In this document: positions 37,502 to 46,436 of the stretch, piece after piece
Numbering within the stretch: the first letter of the stretch is position 1
Layout: every line of letters starts with the position of its first letter
Source of the DNA: Gluconacetobacter sacchari
GTDB lineage: Bacteria; Pseudomonadota; Alphaproteobacteria; Acetobacterales; Acetobacteraceae
Direction of reading: 5' to 3'
Assembly: GCF_014174255.1 (NCBI RefSeq)
Contig: NZ_JABEQJ010000003.1
Coordinates: 1-64,000, forward strand
Length of the DNA stretch: 64,000 nucleotides
Program-made: the position numbers and the translations under genes
Notes under the pieces: model-generated
Told to the model about the DNA's origin: nothing
Databases searched by the model: none
The model's input: only the letters and a program-made list of their open reading frames with translations

Positions 37502-38476
37502 TCAGGACAGGATCAGGCGGTTGCCGGATTCCGTCAGGTGGCAGCCGAGCAGGCGCTGGACCGAGCGGGCGAATTCGGCGGGGCGGAGCAGGTTGAAGCT
37601 GCCGGTGACGCGGTCGCGGGCGATCCGGTCGCTCGCGATTTCGATCCGGGTGTGGGAATAGCGGCTGAACTGGGCGACGGCCTCGGCCAGCGGCGTGTTG
37701 CTGAGGACCGACTGGGCGTCGCGCCACGCGCGGCGGGCCAGGGCGCCGGTCGGAGTGAGCGGATGGGCGGCGGGCGCCGCGCCGCCATCGGCCAGGTGAT
37801 AGATCGCCGGGCCGCGCAGGACCGTGTGCCGGCCGCCGTCGGACAGGAGGATGGCGCCGCGATAGGCGACCAGCGTGGGCAGCGCGCTTTCCAGCGCCAG
37901 GTCGAAATCGGCGTCGGCCGCGTGGAACAGGAACCCGCCGGCGGACAGGCCGACCGTGCGCCGCGCCGCCTGCACGCCGACCCGGCCCGACAGCACGCGG
38001 ATCCCCTGGCCGGCGTCCTGGCCGGCGCCCCGGTTGGCTTCCGCCGAGGCCGGCACGTAGGCGGCCGAGAGCGCGTCGAGCGTGATGGTGGCATCCTGCC
38101 ACGCATAGCGGCGCGGGGCTTCCTGCTCGCGGCGCAGCAGGGTGATGCGGTCGGGCGGGACCGGCCGCGCGAGCAGGCCGGCGGCGCAGGCGGCCGCCGC
38201 GCCGACGAGGACGCGGCGCCGGCCGGTGGCCGCCTGCGCCCGGCCGGGTTGCAGCGGCAGCGGCGTTTCGGCCGTGGTGTAGTTCAGCGCGCGATAGATG
38301 GCCTGGGCGCGGACATAGGCGCCGAGATTGCGGCTGTCATCGTTCAGCCATCGGTCGAAGCGCGCCCGTTCGGGCGGCGGCAGGGGGCCGCGATCGTGGC
38401 GTGCGGCCCAGCGCCCCGCCTGTTCGGTGCGCGCGTCGGGTCGGGATGAGGCGGCCGGTCCGCTGTCGTCGGTCAC
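37502..38476 (-). CDS. FecR-family anti-sigma/sigma-regulator membrane protein
   Basis: The 324-residue protein has an N-terminal cytoplasmic domain with WAARHDRGPLPPPERARFDRWL, a TM segment at about 89-104 (RRVLVGAAAACAAGLL), and a periplasmic FecR domain. A secretin/TonB short-N-terminal-like end (AEAVAQFSRYSHTRIEIASDRIAR) follows, as in FecR proteins. It transmits the signal from the TonB receptor STN domain to the ECF sigma factor. The GTG start overlaps the sigma factor stop by 4 bp. The divergent STN receptor lies about 0.9 kb away. Confidence 0.9.
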   Translation of the reverse strand: MTDDSGPAASSRPDARTEQAGRWAARHDRGPLPPPERARFDRWLNDDSRNLGAYVRAQAIYRALNYTTAETPLPLQPGRAQAATGRRRVLVGAAAACAAGLLARPVPPDRITLLRREQEAPRRYAWQDATITLDALSAAYVPASAEANRGAGQDAGQGIRVLSGRVGVQAARRTVGLSAGGFLFHAADADFDLALESALPTLVAYRGAILLSDGGRHTVLRGPAIYHLADGGAAPAAHPLTPTGALARRAWRDAQSVLSNTPLAEAVAQFSRYSHTRIEIASDRIARDRVTGSFNLLRPAEFARSVQRLLGCHLTESGNRLILS

Positions 38477-39111
38477 TGGCGGTCACCTGCCTGGCGTTTG
38501 CTGCCGGGCGGGAGGGGGTCCTTCCGCCTGGCCGGCTGGAGCGCGCCGTCGGTCTGCCGATCGTCGGCGGCGTGGCAGGCCAGGCGGGCCAGGCCGTTGG
38601 CGATCTGTCGTTCGACGGAACGTTCCGAAATGCGGAGCTTTTGTGAAATCTGCGCGTAGGTCAAGCCATATATTTTCCTGAGTACGAAGACGTCGCGGCA
38701 GAGCGCCGGCAGCTTGAGCATGCCGGCCTTGAGTCGGTCCATTTCCTGCCGGCCGGCGGCGATGCGCTCCGGCGAGGGGGCGGCGTCGGCGATATCCGCC
38801 GCGTCCCAGTCCAGGTCGCGGTCCAGGTAATGAACGTTCGCCTTGCGCGCCGATTCGATGACGAGATTGCGGGCGCAGTGGAAGAACAGCGAGCGCCCGT
38901 CGCGGATGTCGCCCGGGCTGGCGGCGCAGAGCCGGGCATAACATTCCTGGATGATGTCCTCGGCGCTGGTGCCGACCAGCGGGAAGCGCCGCAGCCAGCG
39001 CCGGATCGCGCCCTCGTGGGGCAGGATTTCGTCCACGATCCAGGACAGGCGGCGATCGTCGGGCGGCGTGGCCTGCCGGCCGCCGGAAGGGTCTCCGCTG
39101 TGTTCGCGCAC
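38473..39111 (-). CDS. FecI-like ECF RNA polymerase sigma factor
   Basis: The 212-residue sigma factor has region 2 (LVGTSAEDIIQECYARLCAA ... FFHCARNLVIESARK) and region 4 (CRDVFVLRKIYGLTYAQISQ, then KLRISERSVERQIANGLARL). The 3' end carries a basic and Pro-rich tail of some 30 residues. The start at 39111 (GTG) fits the FecI length; the open frame extends to 39759 but has no homology there. It is the first gene of a sigma-FecR pair and divergent from the STN-containing TonB receptor. That is the fecIRA arrangement, with the receptor reversed. Confidence 0.88.
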   Translation of the reverse strand: MREHSGDPSGGRQATPPDDRRLSWIVDEILPHEGAIRRWLRRFPLVGTSAEDIIQECYARLCAASPGDIRDGRSLFFHCARNLVIESARKANVHYLDRDLDWDAADIADAAPSPERIAAGRQEMDRLKAGMLKLPALCRDVFVLRKIYGLTYAQISQKLRISERSVERQIANGLARLACHAADDRQTDGALQPARRKDPLPPGSKRQAGDRQ

Positions 39112-39224
39112 GGTGAGTCGGACTTTCCCCTGATGACGGCGCCGTTGTGACAGGATCGGGAAGGAGCGTAAAGGGGCCGTCGCGCGGCGATCGCTCCAGG
39201 CCGGGTCCGTAACGACTGTAATAA

Positions 39225-39243
39225 AAATGAAATATTCATGACG
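39225..39243. promoter_or_regulatory. AT-rich palindrome ATGAA-ata-TTCAT, candidate iron-regulated operator
   Basis: In the divergent region between the FecI gene and the STN receptor the plus strand has ATGAAATATTCAT at 39227-39239, a five-base inverted repeat with a 3-base centre. It shows partial likeness to Fur-type boxes. A weaker second CATGA is found shortly downstream. The position fits an iron-dependent switch for the fecIR promoter. This is tentative. Confidence 0.3.
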
Positions 39244-39343
39244 CGTATCTTTCATGATTTTGCGGGGTGTCGGGGGGAGGGGAGCGGGAGGCGGCGTGCG
39301 TCTTCCTGCATGCATGCCCATTCTCTTCAGAGGTTTCATCGCA

Positions 39344-42223
39344 ATGCGTCGTTCGCGCGCCCTGGTTTCCGGGCTTCTTCTTGGTACAATGATCTCGCCG
39401 GCGCCGGTCCTGGCCGCGACGCATGATTTCGACATTGCGACACCGAGCCTGCCCGCGGCACTGGCCCTGTATGAAAAGGCCACCGGGATCGGGGTGATCG
39501 CGAATGCGCGCGATACCGGCGGGATCAGGGCGCATGTCATCAAGGGCGTCATGGACGACAGGGCCGCGCTGGCGGCCCTGCTGGCGGGGTCGCCGCTGGT
39601 CGTCGGGACGTTCGACGGCCGGAGCGCGGTGATCCGCCGCAAGCCCGACGCGCCCGCCAGGGCGGTGCGCCATGTGCGCGATGACGAATATCTCGACGTG
39701 GTCGGCCGCCGGTCGGTCGTGACCCGGAAACGGAATTCCGACGTTCTGGTCGACAGCATCGCCTATAACGACACGTCGAGCCTGGGCGGCGGGGCGGCGT
39801 CGGTGGCCGACCTGCTGGTGCTGCTGCCGGGCGTGACCGGCATCCAGGACGGTGACGAGCCGCGCTATGTGAGCGTGCGGGGCATTTCGCCCGACCTGAA
39901 CCAGACGACGCTGAACGGGATCACGCTCGCGACCATCGGCGATAACGGCGGGGGCACCCGGCGCGTCAACCTGCAGAACATTCCAGGAGAATTGACGGGC
40001 GAGGACGATATCTACAAGACCTTCACCGCCGAGCAGGATGGCGGGGCCATCGGGGCCGTCATCGACATGACGCCGCGCAGCGCCTTCGACTACAAGGGAT
40101 TGTACAAATATTTTACCGCCTATGGCGTCTACAACACCTACAAGGGGGCGGCGGGGGTGGACCGGATACCGGGGCAGGCGGGGCATCTGGCGCAGGGCGC
40201 GAAGGGCGTGCTGTCCGACCGGTTCGGCAGGAATGGCGAATTCGGCGTCATCGTTTCCGTCCGCTACCAGAACCGGGTTCGCAATTCCTACAAGAACTGG
40301 CAGACCGACAGTTATTTCTATGACGGTCACGGGCTGCCCGTCGGCGGCGAGAGCAACAATATCCCGAGCCGCGCCCTGGGGTGGAACGGGCTGGAGGCGC
40401 CGCAGGATATCGAATACGGCAATTATTCAAATTCGATCACGAACCTTGGCGGTTCGGGGCGGCTGGACTGGCGGCCGGGCGGCTCGGGGGTGCAGGCGTC
40501 GCTGATGGGCTACACCTATGAGCGGTGGGAACATTCGGCCATGAACCATACCTATCTGCTGCTGGACAATCCGCAGATCTGGGACCAGACGCCGACCAGC
40601 GGGCGGGAACTGATCTATCGCTCGGCCAGCTATATCCGGCGCGACCGGTGGCAGACCGACAGCAGCGGGGTGCTGGGCGACCTGGGGTGGCATGACGCGC
40701 TTTCCGCCCTCAAGCTGCGTGTCGGCTATACCTGGGAGGATTACCGGAACTATCAGCCGCGCCTGACCGCCTATGCCTATCCCAAGAAGCAGGGCCTGTA
40801 TCCGCTTTATGCCGATTATGAGGTGAATGACGATTTCGCGTCGATGACCGGCGTGAGCGACCCCGGCAAATTGCGGGCGATGAAATATAATCTGAGCCAG
40901 ATCCAGCGTTATCACGACAATGCGCGGGAGGGGGTGACGAATGTGCGGCTGGATTATACCCGCAATATCGGGCCGCGCGCGCGCGGGTTCGGCCTGGCCG
41001 CCGGGTTCGAGTGGCGGACGCTGAACGTGACCGACAGGATGGAGTACGAGGATTACGTCGCGGGCGCCGATGCCTCGGCCTATATGTATTTTCCGAATTT
41101 CCTGCCGCCGGGCTCGCGTTATACGCTGCCGTGGATCGATATGGGGAAATTCCCGTGGTCGGCGCAGAAGCTCGACGTGGTGGCCAGCCGCAACGATTCG
41201 CTGGAATCGTTCTATCGCTATCGGGAGCAGTTGATCGACGGGTATCTGTCGCTGCATTACAAATGGCGGGATTCGCTGCTGATCGCCGGCGTGCGGGCGG
41301 ACTCGGTCAGTTTCAACAGCCTGCTGCCGCAGGTCAGCAACGGCAATGCGACGGGGACGCTGGGGACGAACCGGGGCGGGTATCTGCACCCGCTGCCTTC
41401 GGTGACGTTCGTCCATGATTTTCCCTATGACATCAAGCTGCGGGCGTCGTACAGCCAGTCGGTCGGGCGGCCCATGCCGTCGCAGATCGCGCAGGTGCAG
41501 AAAATGACCTGCGGCGACGACGAGCGCGGCGGGACCGAATGCACGCTGTCGCGCGGCAATCCGAACCTCCAGCCGCGTCGGGCGCAGAATTTCGATGCCT
41601 CGGTCGAGAAATATTTCAACCATAATCACGGGGTGGCCAGCGTCGCGTATTTCGACAAGATGATAAAGCACGATATCTATACGCTGCTGGACCACGAGAT
41701 GATCAACGGCATGCCGACATCGGTGACGGAGCCGCTGAACGCCACCAATTCCTCGCTGATGGGGGTGGAGGGCTCGGTGGTCGAGGAAGGGCTGCGCGGG
41801 CCGTTCGGGCAGCGTTTCGATGTGTCGGTCAATGGTACCTGGATGCATGGATCGATGATCTATGCGTCGTCCAGCGGGTCGTACACGCTGCATCAATTGC
41901 CCGACCAGCCCAACTATATCTTCAACGGTGCCGTGACGTGGCGTGTGCCGCAGATGCGCGGCGCGGTGCGGGCGACCCTGTCCTACACGCCCAAATACCT
42001 GACCGACCCGGCGTCGCAGCCCTGGGAGAATGTGGGGTATGGCGAACTGGCGAGCCTGGACCTGGCGGCGTGGAACGACATTACCGACCATGTTCGCCTG
42101 AAATACGAGGTGGACAATCTGGTGGGCGCGCACCGGACCTATGTGCAGGGCACCGATCTGCAACGGATCAATGAGAAGGATTATTACGGGCGCAGCATCT
42201 ATTTCCAGGTGGTCGTGGATTGA
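39344..42223 (+). CDS. TonB-dependent siderophore receptor with N-terminal STN signalling domain
   Basis: The 959-residue outer membrane transducer has a signal peptide ending PVLAA, then an STN domain of about 75 residues (ATHDFDIATPSLPAALALYEK ... VIRRKP). The TonB box is near DEYLDVVGRR, followed by the plug (GVTGIQDGDEPRYVSVRG) and the barrel, which ends in Asp after IYFQVVV. The STN domain contacts FecR and allows cell-surface signalling. The start at 39344 has GAGG upstream; the open frame starts at 39254 without homology. The 3' end overlaps the convergent cysG end by 25 bp. It lacks close marks for a specific siderophore. Confidence 0.92.
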   Translation: MRRSRALVSGLLLGTMISPAPVLAATHDFDIATPSLPAALALYEKATGIGVIANARDTGGIRAHVIKGVMDDRAALAALLAGSPLVVGTFDGRSAVIRRKPDAPARAVRHVRDDEYLDVVGRRSVVTRKRNSDVLVDSIAYNDTSSLGGGAASVADLLVLLPGVTGIQDGDEPRYVSVRGISPDLNQTTLNGITLATIGDNGGGTRRVNLQNIPGELTGEDDIYKTFTAEQDGGAIGAVIDMTPRSAFDYKGLYKYFTAYGVYNTYKGAAGVDRIPGQAGHLAQGAKGVLSDRFGRNGEFGVIVSVRYQNRVRNSYKNWQTDSYFYDGHGLPVGGESNNIPSRALGWNGLEAPQDIEYGNYSNSITNLGGSGRLDWRPGGSGVQASLMGYTYERWEHSAMNHTYLLLDNPQIWDQTPTSGRELIYRSASYIRRDRWQTDSSGVLGDLGWHDALSALKLRVGYTWEDYRNYQPRLTAYAYPKKQGLYPLYADYEVNDDFASMTGVSDPGKLRAMKYNLSQIQRYHDNAREGVTNVRLDYTRNIGPRARGFGLAAGFEWRTLNVTDRMEYEDYVAGADASAYMYFPNFLPPGSRYTLPWIDMGKFPWSAQKLDVVASRNDSLESFYRYREQLIDGYLSLHYKWRDSLLIAGVRADSVSFNSLLPQVSNGNATGTLGTNRGGYLHPLPSVTFVHDFPYDIKLRASYSQSVGRPMPSQIAQVQKMTCGDDERGGTECTLSRGNPNLQPRRAQNFDASVEKYFNHNHGVASVAYFDKMIKHDIYTLLDHEMINGMPTSVTEPLNATNSSLMGVEGSVVEEGLRGPFGQRFDVSVNGTWMHGSMIYASSSGSYTLHQLPDQPNYIFNGAVTWRVPQMRGAVRATLSYTPKYLTDPASQPWENVGYGELASLDLAAWNDITDHVRLKYEVDNLVGAHRTYVQGTDLQRINEKDYYGRSIYFQVVVD

Positions 42224-43632
42224 GGGGGCGCGGCATGTCCGGGGGAGAGCACCCGGTGGCGCACCACTTCGCCGACCAGGATCAGTGCCGGGCTGCCGAT
42301 GCCGCCGGTGCTGGCCAGGGTGGGGAGGGTTTCCAGCGTGCCCGTCAGCACGCGCTGGTCGGGGCGGGTGCCGCGCTCGACGAGCGCGGCGGGCCAGTCG
42401 GGCGGCAGGCCGTGGCGGACCAGCATGGCGCACAGGTTCGGCAGGGCGCTGACGCCCATATAGATCGCGATCGTCTGGCCCGGGCCGGCCATGCGGTCCC
42501 ATGGCAGGTCCAGCGTGCCGTCCTTGCGGGCGTGGCCGGTGACGAACAGGCAGGATTGCGCGCAGTCGCGGTGGGTCAGGGGGATGCCGGCATAGGCGGC
42601 GCAGCCGCTGGCCGCCGTGATGCCGGGGACCACCTGGAAGGGGATGCCGGCTTCGACCAGGGCCTCGATTTCCTCGCCGCCGCGACCGAAGATGAAGGGG
42701 TCGCCGCCCTTGAGGCGCAGCACGCGCTCGCCCGCGCGGGCGCGGCGGATCAGCTCGGCATTGATGTCGGGCTGCGGCATGGTGTGGCGGTCGCGTTGCT
42801 TGCCGACGAAGACGCGGGTGGCGTCGCGCCGCACGCGATCGAGCAGCTCGGGCGGGAGGAGCTGGTCGTACAGCACCGCGTCCGCGTTCTGCATCAGGTG
42901 CAGCGCGCGCAGGGTCAGCAGGTCGGGGTCGCCGGGGCCGGCGCCGACCAGCCAGACCTCGCCCGTCACGCGCGTGCCGTCCAGCACCTGGTCCAGGACC
43001 TGCCGGGCGGTTTCGGTGTCGCCGCGCCGGGCGGCGGCTCCGCCCGGGCCGTCGAGGAAATCCTCCCACACGCGGCGGCGGCGGTCGATGTCGGGGCAGC
43101 GGGCGACGACATGGGGGCGGGCGTCGCGCAGGAAGCGGGCGAGGCTGTCGAGCCCGGCGGGCATGACGGCCTCGACGGCCTCGCGCAGGCGGCGGGCCAG
43201 CACCGGGGCGGCGCCGCCGGTGGAGATGGCGATCCGCACCGGGCCGCGATGGATCTGCGCCGGGGTGATGAAGCTGGACGGCTCGGGGTCGTCGACCGCG
43301 CAGACCGGGATGTTCAGGGCCTCGGCCCGTGCCGCGACGGCGCGGTTGACGGCGCGGTCGTCGGTGGCGGCGTAGACCAGGCGGCAGCCGGGCAGCAGCG
43401 CGCTCAGCCGGTCGGGATCGGCCGGGGCGGCGATGTGATGGATCCGTCCCGCGTCGCGCAGGCTGGCCAGCGCGTCGTCCAGCGCCGGGGCCAGGACATC
43501 GATGCGCGCGGCGTGGGCCAGCAGCAGGCGGATCTTGTTCAGCGCGATGGTGCCGCCGCCGACCACCAGCACCCGCGCGCCGTGCAGGCGCAGCGCGATG
43601 GGGAACCAGCCGGGTTCGTTCGGTGCGGTCAT
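42199..43632 (-). CDS. cysG: siroheme synthase, bifunctional/trifunctional CysG
   Basis: The 477-residue fusion has an N-terminal precorrin-2 dehydrogenase/sirohydrochlorin ferrochelatase domain (about 1-210) with the NAD motif VVGGGTIALNK. A C-terminal uroporphyrinogen-III C-methyltransferase (about 215-460) has LVGAGPGDPDLLTLRAL, LRLKGGDPFIFGRGGEE and VVPGITAASGCAAYAG. It makes siroheme for sulfite and nitrite reductase. Gly/Ala-rich linkers and the length agree with the family (E. coli 457 aa). It shares a 4-bp overlap with mobB, so cofactor genes are grouped. The end overlaps the convergent TonB receptor end by 25 bp. Confidence 0.95.
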   Translation of the reverse strand: MTAPNEPGWFPIALRLHGARVLVVGGGTIALNKIRLLLAHAARIDVLAPALDDALASLRDAGRIHHIAAPADPDRLSALLPGCRLVYAATDDRAVNRAVAARAEALNIPVCAVDDPEPSSFITPAQIHRGPVRIAISTGGAAPVLARRLREAVEAVMPAGLDSLARFLRDARPHVVARCPDIDRRRRVWEDFLDGPGGAAARRGDTETARQVLDQVLDGTRVTGEVWLVGAGPGDPDLLTLRALHLMQNADAVLYDQLLPPELLDRVRRDATRVFVGKQRDRHTMPQPDINAELIRRARAGERVLRLKGGDPFIFGRGGEEIEALVEAGIPFQVVPGITAASGCAAYAGIPLTHRDCAQSCLFVTGHARKDGTLDLPWDRMAGPGQTIAIYMGVSALPNLCAMLVRHGLPPDWPAALVERGTRPDQRVLTGTLETLPTLASTGGIGSPALILVGEVVRHRVLSPGHAAPPQSTTTWK

Positions 43633-44162
43633 GGCGCGTGTCCGGTCGGGGGGCAGGGGCGGGCGTGGGCGCGCACGAAGCCGGCGATCGCGGCGGTGTC
43701 GTTCAGGTCCAGCCGGGCGAGGCCGGGCGGCAGGTCCAGCGTCGGGGCGTCGGTGGCGATGGCGGCGATGTGGGGCGTCGCGGGCCAGAGCGGGTCCTTG
43801 CCCAGCGCGGGACGGTAGATTTCGATCGCTACCGGCAGGGCGGCGCGGAATCCTTCGACCAGGATCAGGTCGGCCGGGGCCATGCGGGCGATCAGATCGG
43901 GCAGGGCGGGGGGTGTCGGCGCCTCGCTCTCGTGCAGCAGCGCCCAGCGTGTGTCGGAGGCGACCAGGACCTCGCGCGCGCCGGCCGCGCGGTGGCGGTG
44001 GGAATCCTTGCCCGGGCGGTCCATGTCGAAGCCGTGATGGGCGTGCTTGATGGTGGAGACGCGCAGGCCCTGCCCGGCCAGCATCGCCACCAGCCGGACC
44101 AGCAGGGTGGTCTTGCCCGCGCCGCTGCGCCCGGTAATGCCCATGATGGCGGCCTGCCGCAT
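43629..44162 (-). CDS. mobB: molybdopterin-guanine dinucleotide biosynthesis adapter MobB
   Basis: The 177-residue P-loop protein has GITGRSGAGKTTLL at about residues 8-21, STIKHAHHGFDMDRPGKDS, ADLILVEGF, and a short Asp-rich C-terminus. MobB assists MobA in adding GMP to molybdopterin for DMSO-reductase-type enzymes. The frame opens upstream to 44642, but homology starts at 44162. The stop overlaps the cysG start by 4 bp. It is divergent from mobA across a 99-bp gap. Confidence 0.93.
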   Translation of the reverse strand: MRQAAIMGITGRSGAGKTTLLVRLVAMLAGQGLRVSTIKHAHHGFDMDRPGKDSHRHRAAGAREVLVASDTRWALLHESEAPTPPALPDLIARMAPADLILVEGFRAALPVAIEIYRPALGKDPLWPATPHIAAIATDAPTLDLPPGLARLDLNDTAAIAGFVRAHARPCPPTGHAP

Positions 44163-44261
44163 CGGTTTCGTCCTGTCGTCTTCGCCCGCCGGGGTACTGG
44201 TGCCTTCAATCCCCGTTGATGGCAAGGTCGGGATCGGGTTGGCCGGTGGCAAGGAGGGGCG

Positions 44262-44876
44262 GTGGTGACGGGGGCTGGCGTGGTGCTGGCGGGTGGGGCG
44301 GCCACCCGCATGGGCGGGGGCGACAAGCCGCTGCTGACCGCCGGGCGGATGACGCTGCTGGCGCGGCTGCTGATGCGGCTGGCGGCGGACGGCATGACAT
44401 TGGCCATCAGTGCGCGGGGCGACGGCGGGCGGTTCGCGGCCTATGGGCTGCCGGTGCTGCCGGACCCGGTGGAGGGGGCCGGACCGCTGGCCGGGGTGCT
44501 GGCGGCCATGGACTGGGCGGCGGGGCTGGGGCGGCCCTGGGTGCTGACCGTGCCGGGGGATACGCCCTTCGTGCCGCGCGGGCTGGCCGCCGCGCTGGCG
44601 CCTGGGCCCGCCGTGGCGGTGTCGGGAGGGCGGCGGCACCATCTGGTGGCGGTGTGGCCGGTGGCGGCGCGCGACGCGCTGCGGGCGCGGCTGGGGGCGG
44701 TCGGCCCCGATGCGCCGCGCCGAGCCTATGGCGTGCGGGCCTTTGCCGAGACGCTGGACATGCGCGAGGTGGCGTTTGCCGACCGGCCGGTCGATCCGTT
44801 CCTGAACGTCAATACGCCGGAGGATCTGGAGGTGGCGCGAGGGATCGCCGAGGGGGAGGATGCTGTTCTTTTTTGA
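44262..44876 (+). CDS. mobA: molybdenum cofactor guanylyltransferase MobA
   Basis: The 204-residue nucleotidyltransferase has the N-terminal signature LAGGAATRMGGGDKPLL (GTP binding), DPVEGAGPLAGVLAAMDWA, and TVPGDTPFVPRGL with the metal Asp. It ends with FLNVNTPEDLEVA. It couples GMP to molybdopterin. The GTG start at 44262 is preceded by AAGGAGG. The C-terminal codons (MLFFF-like end) overlap the first hairpin of the downstream AT-rich element, so the end of the protein may be influenced by that insertion. Confidence 0.93.
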   Translation: MVTGAGVVLAGGAATRMGGGDKPLLTAGRMTLLARLLMRLAADGMTLAISARGDGGRFAAYGLPVLPDPVEGAGPLAGVLAAMDWAAGLGRPWVLTVPGDTPFVPRGLAAALAPGPAVAVSGGRRHHLVAVWPVAARDALRARLGAVGPDAPRRAYGVRAFAETLDMREVAFADRPVDPFLNVNTPEDLEVARGIAEGEDAVLF

Positions 44877-44983
44877 AAAAGAACAAAAACATTCCGATTC
44901 GGTCGGGAGCCTTTTGCTGGCGTATCGCGAGGCTCCTGAACCGATAAAAGTCTTTTTGCTTCTTTTTCTTCAGAAAAAGGAGA
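44865..44983. terminator. composite of three hairpins between convergent mobA and the sorbosone-type dehydrogenase
   Basis: Three inverted repeats lie in a row. GTTCTTTT/AAAAGAAC is at 44865-44884, with four bases TTGA in the loop. CGGTCGGGAGCC (44900-44911) pairs with GGCTCCTGAACCG (44931-44943). CTTCTTTTTC-TTCA-GAAAAAGGAG is at 44959-44982. The runs of T and A on both sides let the element end transcripts from both strands, which suits convergent genes. The first stem lies within the mobA 3' end. Similar AT-rich, symmetric units are repeated between genes of acetic acid bacteria, as far as I recall, so it may be a dispersed repeat. Confidence 0.6.
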
Positions 44984-46318
44984 TCACTGCCCCGTCACCC
45001 GCCATAGGGTGTTGCCGACATCGTCGGCGACCAGCAGGGCGCCGGATTTGTCCAGGGCCAGGCCGACGGGGCGGCCGTGGACGTGGTCTTCGTCGGCGGT
45101 GAGGAAGCCGGTCAGCACCTCCCGCGGCGGGCCGGATGGGTGGCCGTCGGCGAAGGGGACGTAGATGACGCGATAGCCGCTCTTGGGCTTGCGGTTCCAG
45201 GAGCCGTGCTGGGCGACGAACAGGCCGCTGCGCCAGGCCTCGGGCAGGCTGCTGTCCTGCGAGAAGGCGATGCCCAGCGAGGCGGTGTGCGGGCCCAGCG
45301 CGTAGTCGGGGGCGATGGCGCGGGCCACCAGGTCGGGCCGCTGCGGCTGGACGCGGGTGTCGACATGCTGGCCGTAATAGCTGTAGGGCCAGCCGTAGAA
45401 CGCGCCCTCGCGGACCGAGGTGATATAGTCGGGGACGAGGTCGCTGCCGATTTCGTCACGCTCGTTGACCGCGACCCACAGGGCGCCGGTCCGTGGTTCC
45501 CACGCCAGGCCGTTGGGGTTGCGCAGGCCGGTGGCGAACGGGGTGAGGGTGCCGGTGGCGATGTCGAACCGGTCGATGCGGGCCCGGCCTTCCTCGACCG
45601 CCATGCCGTTGTCGGCGACGTTGCTGTTGGAGCCGATGGTGACGTACAGGCTGCGCCCGTCCGGGCTGGCCAGGATGTTCTTGGTCCAGTGATGGTTGTA
45701 GCCGGCCGGCAGGTCCACGAGTTTCTCGGCCGGGGCGTCGATATGGGTGTCGCCCTCGTGATAGGGGAAGCGGACCAGGGCGTCGGCATTGGCCACGTAG
45801 AGCGTGTCGCCGACCAGGGCCATGCCGAAGGGCGAGTGGAGATGGTCGAGGAAGACGCTCCGCTGGTCGGCGATGCCGTCGCCGTTGGTGTCGCGCAGCA
45901 GGACGATGCGGTCGGGGCTTTTCACGCCCGCGCCGGCGCGGTCCATGAAGATGCCGGCGATGCGGTTTTTCAGCGTCTGGATATCGGTGCCGGGCGCATT
46001 GGTTTCCGCCGCCAGGATGTCGCCGTTGGGCAGCCTGTACAGCCAGCGCGGGTGGTCGAGCCCGGTCGCGAACGCATGGACGGCCAGCCCCGGCGCCGCG
46101 ACCGGCGCCTGCGTGCCCTGCCAGCCGATCGGGGTGGCGACGTTGATCGTGGGGACGACGGTCTTGTTGGGCGGGGGCAGTACCGGATGGGGGCCGGTGC
46201 CGGCCGCGACCGTCTGCGTGGCTTCCTCGGGCGAGACCACCGCGCGGTAGCCGGCGGCCGCCAGCAGGGCGAGAACGCCGGTGGTCGCGACGAGAAGCCG
46301 GACGTGGGAACGGGTCAT
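44984..46318 (-). CDS. membrane-bound sorbosone/sugar dehydrogenase, PQQ-type beta-propeller (SNDH-like)
   Basis: The 444-residue protein has an N-terminal hydrophobic anchor or signal ([21 protein letters not shown]) and then a six-bladed propeller of the GSDH/sorbosone-dehydrogenase family. Seen are [79 protein letters not shown] and [15 protein letters not shown]. Members oxidise L-sorbosone or glucose, some with PQQ. L-Sorbosone dehydrogenase is well known from Gluconacetobacter liquefaciens. The cofactor cannot be proven from the sequence. The gene is alone on the minus strand and faces mobA. Confidence 0.85.
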   Translation of the reverse strand: MTRSHVRLLVATTGVLALLAAAGYRAVVSPEEATQTVAAGTGPHPVLPPPNKTVVPTINVATPIGWQGTQAPVAAPGLAVHAFATGLDHPRWLYRLPNGDILAAETNAPGTDIQTLKNRIAGIFMDRAGAGVKSPDRIVLLRDTNGDGIADQRSVFLDHLHSPFGMALVGDTLYVANADALVRFPYHEGDTHIDAPAEKLVDLPAGYNHHWTKNILASPDGRSLYVTIGSNSNVADNGMAVEEGRARIDRFDIATGTLTPFATGLRNPNGLAWEPRTGALWVAVNERDEIGSDLVPDYITSVREGAFYGWPYSYYGQHVDTRVQPQRPDLVARAIAPDYALGPHTASLGIAFSQDSSLPEAWRSGLFVAQHGSWNRKPKSGYRVIYVPFADGHPSGPPREVLTGFLTADEDHVHGRPVGLALDKSGALLVADDVGNTLWRVTGQ

Positions 46319-46436
46319 GGCGGCGGCCTCGTACTTTCTGGCTCCGCGGACAGGGGCGGAGCCGGGCGATATCAGGCCATTTCGCGCGGGAGCGCAACCA
46401 CCCCCGTCTTTTCCGCCGGGGTTCGCGTGGGGGAGG

